DNA of 64,000 nt, taken from NCBI GenBank assembly GCA_009869945.1, contig WIXG01000117.1, positions 62,001 to 126,000 on the forward strand. Direction: 5' to 3'. The position numbers were made by a program, and so were the translations under genes. The notes under the pieces were generated by a model, which made no database searches, was not told where the DNA came from, and saw only the letters and a program-made list of their open reading frames with translations. The DNA is from Mesaphorura yosii. Taxonomy: Eukaryota; Arthropoda; Collembola; Poduromorpha; Tullbergiidae. Below are positions 37,001-50,782 of the stretch, one piece after another; the first letter of the stretch is position 1; each line of letters begins with the position of its first letter.

Positions 37001-40000
37001 TTCAAGTCAATTCTATTTTTCCTTCTGTGCGCAAACTCATTTGCCTATTAAAGTTAACTGCGTCTCGCAACATGGCTCGGACTAATTGTGAAATGGCCAG
37101 GCTCAAGTGAAATGCGCACCCATTCAATTCGAGGCAATTGAATAGTTCCTTTGAATAAAAAAAATGTACACCAATGTAGCAGCGCAATTGTAAGCGGAAT
37201 AAATTGAAACGCGTCCTGTTCTGGCGCTAATGAATAGATGCAACACAGACACAAAAACAGATTAAAATTGCCATCCTGTACTTGTGCTGGGTTTCTCGTC
37301 TGGTTGGCTCTTCAGCTGGAATGCTTGTAGCTGCTGTTGCGTGGTGGTGATTAGAATTTATTGCCAACTTCAAGAGAGGAAACATGCATGTGATTTCTAA
37401 TCATGCTCTAAATACACGCGCACAGAATGCTAGAAATACTTTCGTCGGTGCCACCCGTGTTTTACTGCGCGATTGCATGTCAGTTATGTATGTGGTGCAA
37501 TAGATGAGCTAATGAATGAATGAAATTAAATTCACGTCATCGTCGTGCTTTCCAGTGCGGTCTCTGCCAACGAAATATAGTTGTTTAAGGTTAGGAATCT
37601 CCGTGATTACTGAAATGTCATGTTGAAACTAAGCGAGCTCAATTGCCAGGCGATATGAGAAAAATTAAAATGCCTGTACTTCTCCCAAAATTGTTTACTT
37701 TTGTAACCGACGTTTGCACTGACGCAAGCGTCAATCTGACTTACATGCTAACTTATATACGTTCTACTTCCTTGTGTTGTAATAGAACTTTTTGAAGTAG
37801 CAGCAGTAGGAGCCTGGAAATTGTGGACATGCTGGCCGAGAAATAAGCTTCATTTCTACTTTCTGGCACTGACAATACATGCAATTGTACCAGCGCCCGC
37901 TTGTTTACGATTATGGCGACTGCTTTCACCTGTCATTTCCCCGGACCACTTTCGTCTGCTACTGTTAGTTTTGCTAGTAAAATAAATGCGCATTGTCTGA
38001 GAGTACAACTCTAAATTCGCGTGTTTATGCTTGCATAAGTTCTATTACATCTTGAATGGGTGAAAGCAACGTAAAACACAAAAGCGCTATTATTTGTTAC
38101 ACTTTCTCCTATGGCACACGAACTATTTTAATAACGCCTGACAAACTAGTGTATTGTTTTGCCGTTCGCTCGTTTTCGAATTTATGGTATCGTGTGTGTC
38201 CAGTACAAATTATAATCAATCGATTGAATTTGGTCATGTCGTCACCAGCAATTCTCGCACAAGTAAATTTCAGGACCGGCTGATATTACAAAATATTCTG
38301 CAAATTGTATATCAGTGCTCGGAAGTCGTTAACCCACCTGCCTTGTCAGCATTGTTGTTGGACAAATAACCACATCTAGGTAGAAACGGAAACCGTACGA
38401 AGGAGAAAAAGTAGGCAGTCAAGATAGTCAAGAAGCGCTTGGCGGTCGACGAACAACGAAATGCAAACAGAACTTTTGGTATTACACCCATAAACATAAA
38501 TGACGGCGACTTCAGTACCACACCACAATAATGTAAAGTATTATTAAATTTGCCTTGCCATTTGCGGTTTTGTAGTCTGCTGCAAAGATGTGCAAACCGC
38601 ATTCACAATCGCAGCAGAAGATTATTGTCCCTTGTGTAGGTCGGACAAGTAGACTTGTGAAGGTTGATGTAAATGGTGAAGGAGAGACGAGATGAATGCA
38701 AATCAACGGTGAATTCATGTGCACAGCACCGAACATGAATGAAATACGTTAATGTAATTATGATCCGGTGAAACGCAGAAAGGATTTGATGAAGAATAGT
38801 TCCTTTGAGTTTTTTTTCGAATGACGCAAAACGCATGCGAGTTGGCTGTTTCATTATGTGGTACATTTCACTGAACGCCTTCATTCTACTCTAATCCTTT
38901 CATTTCATTCCGTTCCAGCACTCGTCTAGCAAATTGAATTTGAAAAATTGGAAATGTGCATGTTGGACTGACATATAATGAAATTAACACTTTATCCTGC
39001 TCATTTGTTTCGTTCATTCTGGCAGACAGAGCAGGCAGCCAGGGCTTATTCAATCAAACGAACATTGCATTAAGCATGTAAAGCCTTTGTGTTTTGTCAG
39101 AATTAATAATTTTGAATACTCTAGTCCAATCTCGCTTCGTACGCTTCCCAGGCTCTCAAGCCCTGTTGACAACGTCCCTGCTGCCCGCAAATACTGCAAA
39201 TCCTGTCAAATGTATTAATCCGGATTGAATTCGGCCTATTCGATGACAGGTTCACTAAATTTGGGTGAAGCTATGATCGCATGGAAATTGAATTCATTTA
39301 CTCTCTCACTTCATTAACCTTTCGCTCGCTCGTTTCAAAAGGCTGGGAGTATTCTCCCTTGTCATCCTGTCATTTCTGGACACGACGAAGTCACAAATAA
39401 AACGCTAATGTTGATCTACTTCACACTCGCTCGATGTGTGCCTGTGCGGTTGTTCGTGTTTGTAAAAGGGTTCAGTGCTTCCAGTTCTAGTTATAATCCG
39501 ATGCTTTGCCCTCTCAAGACAGAGACATTTCACAAAGTGTTACGTTCTGGTTCGGTAATAATGCACCACTTGAGGATTCATTTACCATTGTTCAACTACG
39601 CAAATAAATTTACACAATTAATGTCTACATCGTAGTTTTGGAATTGAATGAAGATTTAACAAGGTCCCACCCATGGCGTCTCTTTTCTGTTTCGCCTCTA
39701 TAAACCCTAATCCAACGCAGCCGAGCAGCGGCGCACCTTATATGGCCAGGCCAGTACAAATTGCAGCATTGACAGCATGATTGAACTGTGTTAACTGTAC
39801 GGCACAGAATTCAAATAAATGTCAATCTGTTGTCATTACTTTGTCAAACCTTGGGTCTAATTTATCACACGATCTCCGATCTTTCTCGCCATATTGACGA
39901 TATTTGTGAATGAATATTGCCCAGTCTGGTAAGTCTGGTTGCAGGGATCCTCTTCGAAATAGAAAGACACTAAATCATGAGTGTTGGCCTTCAACCTGGC

Positions 40001-41152
40001 ATGTCGTCATTATTAATTGGTTTTTGCCCTTTTAGACCGTCTTCATTGTCACCCCACAATTTTTCTTAATCACGTTCAGTGACATTTTCTAGAAGGTAAC
40101 AGTGCGCAGAGGTTAAGAGAAAGAGCAGTTCAATAGAATGTGAATGTGATGTGGCAGAATTAATTTGAATGTGAAGGATTTACTTGAAAGTTGGAGCAGC
40201 AGACAGCAGCCGTTTCATTCGCCTTTTTAGTGCATTGGTTTTGAACTGGACAAAGAATCTTTATTCTGCCAAAACCTCCAGCTTAAACTCTTTGATTGAC
40301 ATGACCTCGCTTAGCTCGTACAATGAATAAATGAGCTGGAATCTGAATTGGTGGCTGGCACCCACGTTTGTCCGCGCGGCACTGTCGCGTGGCTTGGAAA
40401 GTGAGAATCTCAACATGATTTATTAGTTGTATAACTTATGTTCATGAGTACTTTCGTTTGGATTCAGCGATTGTGTTCAGGCATTTGGTTGACCATAAAT
40501 GGTGCGAGTGACTTGCACAATAATAATATTATGGCTAGAGACCTTATTTTGAGCGTTTTTAGACAGCCTACTTGATTCGATAGTTGTAATAATGCGTACA
40601 GCATTGTTAGTCTAAACTTAACCTTGTTGTGCTCATAAGCCACCAACTCGAAAGTAAACATCTAAAGTTTGGTTGTGTTTCTTGCTATTTCAGGTTTACT
40701 GTGGATGATTGAGAACGAGAACTCGCAATGCAGTGGATTTAATTAAATTAAGAATCGCACGGACAGGAGTCCCGAGCGGCCGTGACAGCGTCGACGTTAA
40801 AGAATTTTATATGTGATTTTGTACGTGGTGGTTGTGAATTTACGCGCAACGCAACTGGACGTCTGAGTTATGTCAGCTACAGTTTTAAATATTTTGCTCG
40901 TTTTTGATACGAATACGACTCGTGCAGCAGTGGCGATTCTGCAATGGACACCGTGTGTGGACATACCATGTAGAAAATAAATTAATCCGCAAAGAACCAG
41001 AATGTGAGCGTGGACTTTATGCAAATGTGACACACGGTCGGCTTTACCGGGATTAAACGGGTTCAACGAAGGGTTTACAGAAGTGGAGTAGTGGAAACTT
41101 TCATGAAATTAAATTTCGTGTGTTGATTCTCCACGACACGAAAGCTACAAGC
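31060..41152. other. Ten-kb region without recognised coding genes
   Basis: The stretch lies between the divergent starts of TAF6 and EFA6. Open frames of up to about 119 codons occur on both strands, but none carries a domain I recognise or a consistent exon chain. The first kilobase should hold the TAF6 promoter. A strong donor match (CAGACG|GTAAGT near 33446), and an acceptor-like TTTACAG (ending near 41080) just before the EFA6 start codon, suggest that much of it is a leader intron of EFA6. This is inference from splice motifs only. A GC-richer patch at about 40760-40800 lies upstream of the EFA6 ATG. Confidence 0.4.
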
Positions 41153-44100
41153 ATGGTGGACTCATCGGACGGCATTCGCACGGTTGTCTTGCGGCGTAAT
41201 CAGGGCAGCTCTTTGGGGTTTTCCATCATGGGTGGTGCTTCCTTTCCATTTCCTCCTGTTATTTATGGGATCGAAAAGGATTCGCCAGCAGCACGCTCTG
41301 GACTCGTAAGTTAAAATCTGACAAAAATAGTGCAAAGTTCTTTCATTACAGCAAAGTAGAATGAGAAATGATGCGGCGATGCTCGAGCTGCCTTATCTTT
41401 ATTAGCATCTTTCATACTATTCTAGGTTGAATATTTCATTACCGAATCGGTCTCGTGAGCATAAATTCTAATATTCTGATAGTTTACATTGCTGAAAGAC
41501 ATGAACCGTGTAAAACAAGAAAGTCCAGGGCTCCTGGCCGAAAGCTGTGCTCTGTCCGTTTCGTGATTCAATTTCCATATGTGGACTTTGATAACAGGAT
41601 TCCTTGTCTTGCTCAAAATAAAAATAAATTCATCCTTTCCAGACATTTTTCAACCGAAACATCAAGCTCTGCTTTCTCCGCATAGTAACCACAATTCTCG
41701 CGTCGCACGACTGCTCGCCCTCCAGTTGAGGTTTTGGCCGCATTCTTTCACTGTAAATGTAGAGCTCTCATTGGAAAGCGGAGCAGGCTATAAAACTTTC
41801 TTCGATCCATTCATTCGATTATTTCTAACTTGTAACTACTTATATCAATTACTTTATAGAAGCTTGCATGGTAGGGCGAAATCGAATCATTTCAGTCACG
41901 TACAGAAGAGGAAAATCTTGGAATGAACTTTTCCAATCCAGAAAAACAAAGTAGAAAAAGTTTCGTCCGAATTTATGAAAAGCCGAAATTATGTTATTTG
42001 TTCCTTTCCCTCCATGAAAACTAATTCTTGTTATTTGCAGTTGGAGGCAGGAGACATAATTTTAGCAATCAATGAACGGGAGGTGGTCAAACTCAGCACA
42101 AAAGAAGTGCTCAAATGTTTAAGACTGAGCGGGGACATTGTCAACATTAAATATAAGCGAGGTAAGATGAGAGCCAGTTTGGGTTTATATTTTATTTAGA
42201 AAAATGCTGATGTTATGACCAATTCTTGGGGCTGCTTTTCTTGGCTTGCCAAATGACGACTCTTTCATAAGCGCTGCTGCTGTAATGGACATGCGGCATA
42301 TTCTGAATGGTGGGAGTCGGAATAAAATGATGATTTTATTCAAGTGAGCGTGAGCGCAGTGCGCAGACACACTTTTCTGGCCAACGTCAAGTAGGAGATA
42401 AGAATTTCCGGTGCGACTGGACATGTTTATAATTGACTATTGCTGGCCGAGAGAGTTGCAACGGTTATCCCTGCTCTACTTCTCAAGCTCTTGCCACTCT
42501 TTCGTAGCTTGCCCATTAAATTTTCTTTAACGATCTCCTTACGCTTTAATCATATAATTTTTCAACATTACACCCAACTTTGGTGTGATGATGCGATGAT
42601 GCTTGAGAGTGTGCTAGTGCAATTTTCTTGGGACGCGTGAACAGACTTTATAATATTAAAATATTACTTTCTTCCACGTGCGTACAGATTGAACCGTTAT
42701 AACCATTTGCTTCGCAGTGTGCAGGAACTGAGTCGACAATCGACAAACTTCCAACTTCTTTTGTCCGTACAAAGTTCTAAGTAGAGCCAACAAAAAAATG
42801 CGAGCGAGGAAGAACTAGAATTTTGAAACTCAGTTGTTTGCTTTCGTCTTCGTGCCCATGTCCTATTCCAAACCCAAACCCAGGGAACATGCATTCAACT
42901 CAGCATTCCTGTGGACTTAGTCTATATATTATGCGAACTGTGAGAACTTAAGAGAATGAAATTGAAAGAGCAGAGAGAAAAATCGATTCCAGTGTGTTAT
43001 TTTGTGCTCACTTGCACTTGCGTTTGCTTTTGAGCCCATCTCGTATTCTGGTTATGGTCTCTCTGTGTATGCAGTCAGTTCGTAAAGTCCAAGAGTTTAT
43101 AACATGTGTTTAGTGTTTTAATACTCGTTAATATCTTCTCTATATCAAACGGACTCTAGACCCCGTGACAGGCTCTGCGTGAGCATTGCATGCATGTGTG
43201 AGAAGCGAGCACAGAACTAGATTTGATTTCTTTTTGTATTTACCCATTTCCCAACCTCCAGTCTTCGGTTGGCAATGCTCGTGCTGCAACTCAGCCGCCT
43301 GTGCGCTCCAGTTTTGATACCACATTTCTACTTTGGCATAAATTTCATCATCATTGTTATTATACTCGGCTCCCGAATTCTTCTCCTGTGAGCGTGTGCT
43401 CTTGTTCAAACAACCATTTGACACCAGTCACCAGTCTGACAAGTGAATCCTCCGAAATGTGCACTCTTTGTGTTTGCGCCGTGTCGTGAGTGAGACATTT
43501 TTCAGGATTGCGTTTGAGTTGTAAGTACAACATTAACATTCCAAATTTGAGACAATAGCCAAGTTTTGGGGCTTATGTGGCGTACTTGATCACACTATTC
43601 ACTCTTACTTTCCGTCCATGCAAAACGCAATGCAATCCAAGTCTACGGCTTCGGGTTCTCCCTAGGAAATGCACTACGCAACGATATTCGCTGTACAGAT
43701 TCCAATCTCGCTTGTAAATTAGCCGTTTCCTTCCGACCTTATTTTTTTTTACAAGACTAATGGGAATGGAATTTCCAACTGCGTGCCGTGTGTTGCATTA
43801 GCACGGCCACGGGCAGCCGCAAAAAAGTTTATGACTCCGATCGAGCCAGGCCACACTCGTACGCTTTACTAGTCGTAGTCCGACTTTGGTTCGTTCGAGC
43901 CAGTTTCTGTTAAAGTGTCGAATTGATTGATTGTAGTCACGTGCATGTAATGTTTTTATTTTCCGAGGCCCGTGACAGGCAATAACAACAAATACGCTCA
44001 ATTCCACATTTCGGAGAATTGAATGCTTTTGCACATACAACATTACCGCATTATCATTGATAGGTTTTAGTAGACACGATTGCTCATTATATTTTATCAA

Positions 44101-47100
44101 GACATACTTGAAGCCATCGCGTTTGTGAGCTATGAGGGACTTCATTGATACGTCTCAAACATAAATGCAAAGACTCAAATGCGAGATGGGGATTTGATTT
44201 AAACGTCCGGAAATGTGGAGAATAACTTTATGTCCTCTTCTTTCAGACGCACAAATCGTTAGCCGAGTAAGAGAATTTCTTTCGACACCAAACTACCTCG
44301 AAGGGGGAGATTATCAACGTCAACACCACTCCGTGGGCTCACAAGTCATCCCTCCTACTGGGAAAACACGCAAGTCGCCTTCGCTGAGCTCTTCCCGATC
44401 CTCGTCAACCACATCTCAGTCCAACACTCCTCCGTCTGGAACACAAGGAGACGAGGCTGACTCGCATGCAAACTCAAAAGCTCCAAACCCCAACAGCATT
44501 AGTTTCTCTGATGACATCTTTATCAATCACTCGACCTCAAATCCAGTTTCTGGTAGCAATAGTAATCATAAAAGCTCTTCCTCCGCCAACGGAACCAATA
44601 AAAACAATTGGAAGGCACCTGCAAAGAAAAGTTATGAAGCGTAAGGACCACCACGCGAATTTTGCCGTACAATGGTGGCATTTGTTCATATTGCGTTGTG
44701 CTGTGTTTCAGGTTTGTGATGACAGGGGATGCGATTCTCAACATTTCACGGGTTGATCCTAACGATACTTTCCGGTAAGATTTTTCGAACATGATCAAGT
44801 GGCACCTGTAGCCGCTGTAGCACAGCAACTTCTCACGGCATTATTGTGAATTGGTTTTCAGGAGACAAAGTCCTACAAAAACGAAGCTGACTCCTATGTC
44901 AATTCCCCCGCATCAAATTTATACTGATCTCGGCAGCAAACGATCGATTCCAAAGGTCATCAAGACTCCTTCACCGCCATCGGATCCTATTATGGTGGAA
45001 CAAACGAAACAAAGCAAAGACGTCTCTGAAAGCTCAGACATCTCGCCTCCCTTGCCACCGCCGCGGAAGTCATCTTCGACTTCTGCCTCGAATTCTTCTG
45101 CCACAGAACCAACTCACGTTACCGTAAAAAGTGATAACCTTCCACCTCCACCTGCTTCTCTAATGGAAAATTATGACGAGGAAGCAGAAATGCTATTACA
45201 TAATGCTCAACACAGCCACAGTAATGGAAATGGTTTTGCAAGAGCTGAAGATTTACAGCATTTCGTCAAGGTGAAAGGAGTAAAAGGCCAATGTTCAAAT
45301 GAGGGCAAAAATACTAATGGGAACAATAATAATGAAGACACGTCAATTTCATCTTCTGTCATGAGTGATAGCGGCGAGGAATTGGATGACGATGATGAGA
45401 AGCCCAAGATTATTAAAAAGAAGCATTCTGTGGACTCACAGACTGGAAAGGACAAAGAAAGGTTAACACCAAAAACTGGATTAATGAAGGCACGAATTCA
45501 AGTGTTTGTATGTCCTTAATTCTCGTGCAGGTACAATGAATATGTTTTATTGAATGGTACAAGTGGCCCTGTCCACGACGACGATGATGATGAAAGCTCA
45601 GCTAGTAGCGCACGGGCGAAAGGGTACGAAAAAATGGCAAGCCCGATCGACTCTGACCAAGATGATGTAGAAGAGCTGGAAGGAGGCCTTTCTCGCCAGC
45701 AGCAACAAATTCGCAGATTTCATAGCCTTCACAGCAGCTCTGGAGGTTGTGAGAGTTTCAATTCTTCTGGAGGAGATTCGGATGGTTCGGATGTGGAGTC
45801 AATGAGAGTAGCACCAGTCACTAAAGCCGTTGATGTTCCATCTGCGGAGGTAATTTTGCACTAAGATGAATATCAATCACAAGAGGATTCAAAACTAACA
45901 TTCATGTGCTGTGCTTTTCGTTTCAGAGATTAGCAAAGCGACTTTTTGCACTGGATGGATTCAAAGTCTCAGATGTGTGGAGGCAATTAAGTAAAGCCAA
46001 CGACTTTAGTCGGACGGTTGCGACTGAATATTTAAGTTACTTCGAGTTTAAAAACGAGCAGTTGGACATTTCCCTTCGAAAGTTTTTAAATGCTTGTCCA
46101 CTTCGAGGTAACACTCGCTTGTGTAATACTTCTCCGCATTTATTCGAAGAAGATGTCTTAACTGATGTTGCAATTTGACACAGGCGAGACCACTGAAAAG
46201 GAAAGGGTGCTCACGTATTTCTCAAGTCGTTACGTTGACTGCAATCCAGATTTATACAGCAGCCCGGATGCAGTTCACACACTTGCGTGTGCACTAATGC
46301 TGCTGAATTCAGACCTTTACTCTCCGAGTGGTGGTGCTCAAGGTCGTAGGATGACGGCAAAGGACTTCATACAGAATCTCTCTGGCCTTAACGATGGCCA
46401 AAACTTTCCGGATCAAATTCTTAGAAAATTGTACCAATCCATCAAGGCGCATCCACTTGTTTTTCCGTAAGTTAATACCAGAACTGAATTTTGAAGGAAC
46501 TTCAGTTTAATTCGAGCCTTTTAATTTCTTAAAGGAGTGACAACGATGATTCTGAATCTGCCCGAGAAGTGTTACCAATGGATCCTTCGGTGAACACGAG
46601 TTCAAAGGAATTCAAGCGTGGTTATTTGAAAAAGAAGTCAATTTTCGAACTTGGTGGAAAGAAAAGTGAGTACTTTGAAGAATTTGCGGTTTACTGGGCA
46701 TTCGGCGTTGTTCTAATACTGACTATTTCTTTTCAGCTCCACTAGGGAAAAGGTCATGGAAAATGTTCTTCTGTCGACTTCGAGATCTTGTGCTCGTGCT
46801 TTCAACCGACGAAACAAATAAGGCTTCCGTTACGCAAAATACTCAAACAATTAAACTTCATCATGCTCACGCCGCTGTGGCCCAGGATTACCAAAAGAAA
46901 CCTTATGTTTTTCAACTTACTCTGGCTGATCGATCTCAGTATCTTTTTCAATCTTCGGACGTTAGAGAAATGAACAGCTGGATTGATAATGTTAACTTCA
47001 TTGCCGCGAGATTTTCGTCGCCAGCACTCGAGGCACCTTGCGGTTCAACAAAACGCTTTGAGAGACCTCTTCTTCCTTCCGCTATCTCAAGATTATCGCA

Positions 47101-47461
47101 CAGAGATCAGCTTCTAACTCACCAAGGAGCTATCGCCAAATGGGAGGAGGAGCAGGAAGAATTGGTAAGGGCGAACTAGCAATCATTTCCAGTTCCGCTT
47201 CTCGTATTTATTCATACCGTCTCATTTCAGAATCAGGCCTCACGTTCCAAGAAGAGGACGCGTCCTAGCAAAAGGGAAGTGAAGGAGAGGCTGTCGTTTT
47301 ACGCATCTGAGCTCAATAGATATAAAACTTACGTCGATGTGCTTGAACGAATGAACGATAAAATTGGAAGTGGTGAAGCCAGTGGCCCCGAAGAACTAAT
47401 TCAGCTGCAAGTACTCCCACATCCGCCGTCAGTTCTCGTTGAGATGGACGAGTGTTCGTAA
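41153..47461 (+). CDS. Efa6: EFA6/PSD-type Arf6 guanine nucleotide exchange factor (PDZ-SEC7-PH)
   Basis: Eleven coding exons (41153-41305, 42041-42161, 44247-44640, 44712-44774, 44862-45461, 45531-45849, 45927-46107, 46184-46466, 46535-46665, 46737-47164, 47231-47461) join in frame to 967 residues. An N-terminal PDZ domain (residues about 5-90: RTVVLRRNQGSSLGFSIMGG, then LEAGDIILAINEREV) is followed by a Ser/Asn/Pro-rich linker of about 450 residues with acidic runs. The SEC7 domain includes LRGETTEKERVLTYFSSRY with the catalytic Glu, and HTLACALMLLNSDLY. The PH domain follows (EFKRGYLKKKSIFE, KRSWKMFFCRLRDLVLVL, KKPYVFQLTLADRSQYLFQ), then the conserved RPLLPSAISRL and a basic coiled coil. 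This order is EFA6/PSD; flies also have the PDZ. It loads GTP on Arf6 at the plasma membrane, and EFA6 proteins also restrain cortical microtubules in axons. The ATG is chosen for its context (AGCATGG) and the start of the PDZ. Confidence 0.95.
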
Positions 47462-48604
47462 TGGCGCGCAACATGCCAACATGTTATTAAAGAAACTTGT
47501 TTACTTTCTTAACTTACTCTCTCACTTTAAGCGTACTCTAACGACATTTCTCGATTAGGTGACCTTTGTAAAGTTGATCAAAACATGGGAGCATTTACTT
47601 AACACTTTTGTAGACGTTTAAATACAAGAGACTAACTAAATCAGTATTTCGCAATAGCGTAGGACTTACATAAGGGGCACCAAGGTAGCTAACCTTTTCT
47701 CAAACCTAAAAAATGAATGTAAAATATGCATGTTACATGTACACTATGAAATAATCCAAGTCTGAAAATTTGTGTTGTAGCTCTTCCCAAGACAGATAAT
47801 TTGAAAGACGCGTAAGCTAGTTTTACTACTGATTTGATAGCGTTTTACAAGACAAGGTGTGTTTGCTAAAGCATGCCAAAACCTCCTCGTGAAGGCAAAT
47901 AAGTTCGAAAGTACTGAACCTCATACTGGAGTTTTTATTTCCGTGCTGTATAGATGTTTAAATGTTTCATATTTCTAGAGGCCAACTTTTGTCGTTCATC
48001 GTAAGTGAATAGATTTTGTATCGAGATTTTGTAAATCTTCTCAACCATATTGCTTTTCACGCTCTTTGTAAGACAGTTCCGGTTGATTTCATTTCATGTA
48101 AGAAAATGTTTGCGAACAAGTGCAACTGAAATTTAAATGTAAAATGAAATGTGCAAATAGCTATGCAATAATTTCGATGGATACTTTCTAAGAGTAAATG
48201 CTTAAGCAAGTTCGACATGTTTTGAACCTTCGGAGTTCGACTTTTCTGAATTGTTTCATTAATTTGGAGGATTCAAATGAAGAATAAGATTGGTGCTAAA
48301 CGCTACTTATCCAACCAAATTAAATTGATAACCCTTAAATGGTCGACTGAAATGTTGCGATTGCAGCTTTAGAATGGACTCAATAATTGACAGTAGAGTT
48401 TGTTACAAGAGAATAAGAAGTGAGGGGTAGCTCTCTTCTTAGTTTTTCGGTTCTTGAACGAAAAGAGGAGTTTAAATGTTATGTTATGCCATTCTGTTAT
48501 TTACAGTGAAAAGAACCTCAAAAGTTAAGTTTCGAATTCCGATTGCTTTCCTGCATTTGATTATTTTGTTAACTGTGTCTGATACGCTGATGCCGAATAA
48601 TAAA
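47462..48604 (+). other. EFA6 3' UTR with polyadenylation signal
   Basis: AT-rich non-coding 1.1 kb after the EFA6 stop, ending at an AATAAA at 48599-48604. The end is inferred from the hexamer. It comes within about 65 bp of the convergent receptor gene. Confidence 0.5.
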
Positions 48605-48667
48605 GCATCGTTCATTACAACGAAATTATGAACCATGTCCACTAATTCAATTATTATGCGCACTCAT

Positions 48668-50145
48668 TTAAAATCGCATTTGTTGGTTATGAGCATTCGG
48701 TTCCATCAGCAGAATGTTGATAGTCAGCCCAAGCACAAAGTTCCCGATGAAGATGTACGTGTTTTTGTCGAAATCACAAAATGTGCCAAAACAAATCTTC
48801 AGGGGTTTGAAGGGTCGAAGGTACTTGCTTCCTCCTGGCGAATTCCAATGATATCGAGTATGTCGTAGGAGATCGTCTGTGCATTCGCTAAACTTCCAAA
48901 GTCTCGCAAGTATGATAAGGTAGTGCACAAGGTAGATGAATGTCCATCCGACGAACACCAATGCCAAGAACACGGTCAGCTTTATCTTGACGATGGCAGT
49001 CACGGCCATGACGAAGAGACCACTGAATAGGAACATGTGACCGGTCATGAAGTACATTCCCAGACATAAATTGATTTTCTTCTGCAGAATTTGAAAACAG
49101 CGGTACGTCTTCCGAAAGGTCTTGAAGTCTTGTTTCGACACGCCATGCAAGCACCTTGAACTGGCAACCAATTGCGAATTAGCTTTATTATTCACAACTG
49201 CATTGCGTGCATGGTGTGTGACGGAATTAGGCGAAAAACACTTACTTTAAAATATTCATAATCTCCAGTCCGTAGAATAAGTACGGGTACCAGGTCGCAA
49301 TAATCAGCAGCGCACTCCCTAGGATTTGCGACAAGTACACGGTCTGCACGCCGGCAAAGAAAATCATTGAAAGGGAGATTGTCGGGAAGTCGAATCCCAC
49401 AAAGCTGAAGACAACGCTTTGCGAGCAAATCCATGCGTCCGGAACGATTCCATATAGAATGCAAATGTCACAGCGGAGAAGCTGCAGCGTAGCTACTTGA
49501 GGTGGCAAAGTCACACAGAATACGAACGTCAGAGCAAATATTTCATTGCACCAATTCTTCGAACGTGTGGCTCCTCTGAATTTGAGATCGACTGAAACAA
49601 CAGTTAAAGGATTGATCAGATTCGGTTGAAATACCGAGTGTTTCATTCTGCGCCAATTGCCACGTTTTCTCTCTCTCTTCATACAGAAACAGTTACAAAT
49701 CGCTACATCTTGTCCCATACTTTTTTTTTTAAAGCTGATACTAATAAGATATGGAATAATATGAATCTGATTACTTACTTTCGAATTGCCTGTACACAAG
49801 CAATGAATTGTTGAGGGTCGACACAAACTCGTGCGTATTCCACGCAGTGTTGAAATTGAATAAATTCGAGATAAGTGTGACAAAGACGACCACAGTGCGA
49901 ATCACGACTATTTCGTCACTCAGAAAGAATCCATGCAATTCGACGTAATAACGAAGCGTCAGGTAGGCAATGACCGTGCCCCAGCACGATACGAATAAAG
50001 TTGCAGCCCACCGGATCCGGTCGAACGTGGATGTCACTGTATGGATTTGTTGTTCTTGATTGTTCCACCGCACTGGTATCCCCCCTGTCAAGTAACCGAA
50101 CGTAATTGATAACCTAATCAGCAGGTACGTGAAAGGTGCCAGCAT
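48668..50145 (-). CDS. Gustatory-receptor-like seven-transmembrane chemoreceptor
   Basis: Three minus-strand exons (50145-49779, 49591-49246, 49154-48668) join in frame to 399 residues, a typical gustatory receptor length. About seven hydrophobic segments are visible: YLLIRLSITFGYLTGG, AATLFVSCWGTVIAYLTL, IRTVVVFVTLISNLF, IFALTFVFCVTLPPQV, SVVFSFVGFDFPTISLSM with VYLSQILGSALLIIATWY, LFSGLFVMAVTAIVKIKL and the last NTYIFIGNFVLGLTINIL. The last helix begins with a TY pair, reminiscent of the TYhhhhhQF signature of insect GRs but without its Gln-Phe. These are ligand-gated cation channels in taste neurons, with an intracellular N-terminus. Ligand unknown; family placement rests on topology, length and motif, not on a close match. 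A broken paralogue follows 0.6 kb further along the same strand, showing a local tandem duplication. No lesions. Confidence 0.75.
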
Positions 50146-50782
50146 TTTTAAGCTCAGGAAAAAAGTAAGCCCTGCCTATGTTAGGGCAGCACACATGACA
50201 TTGTGAAGAACACCTTCAATCGCACGATTATTTTTGTGATTCGAATCACCTATTCGTATTCATGGAGCACGACAGTATTGACGGTTGCATTTGTAATGGT
50301 AGCATGTACGAAGCAATTAAGGCTAATGAAAACTTGATAAATGTCGGCAAGAGAATAGATTGGAAAGCTCCAGTCCACCTCTTTGCTCTGTGCGTGTCAA
50401 TAATCATTTTTTCATTTGGTTTCCACCGCCAAACTGCTGGAGAATTTTGCACAAGTTCTGGTGACAACACGTTTAAAATTCTGTGTCGAGCAGGGTCACA
50501 GTGACGCACCGGAATTTTTCTTAGTTTCAGTCTGATTGAATTCTTTTGTTCAATCTAATGAAAGGTGCAACCCCGAGCTTTATTATTTAAGTTGAATTCC
50601 AACGAGGTTGCTTAAATCATATGAAATGCAATTGGCAATGACAATCAATGCAAAATGAAATGTATATGTCAACTAAAAAGCGTGCTTATTCATTCGAAAA
50701 TGTACTTCTTTATTCAAAACATTGGTTTTCAATTTAGTAATGAGGAAATGGGAGAAGCGCTTTCATATGTTCAGAATCTCAT
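50146..50782. other. Spacer between chemoreceptor gene and its broken paralogue
   Basis: About 0.64 kb that should contain the promoter of the intact receptor at its high-coordinate end of transcription start (just above 50145). I see no coding remnant or repeat. Confidence 0.4.

Noticed and set aside
42613-42624. Minus-strand AATTGCACTAG, resembling the start of miR-92
   Set aside because: The match stops after eleven bases and no precursor hairpin is evident; it lies in an EFA6 intron.
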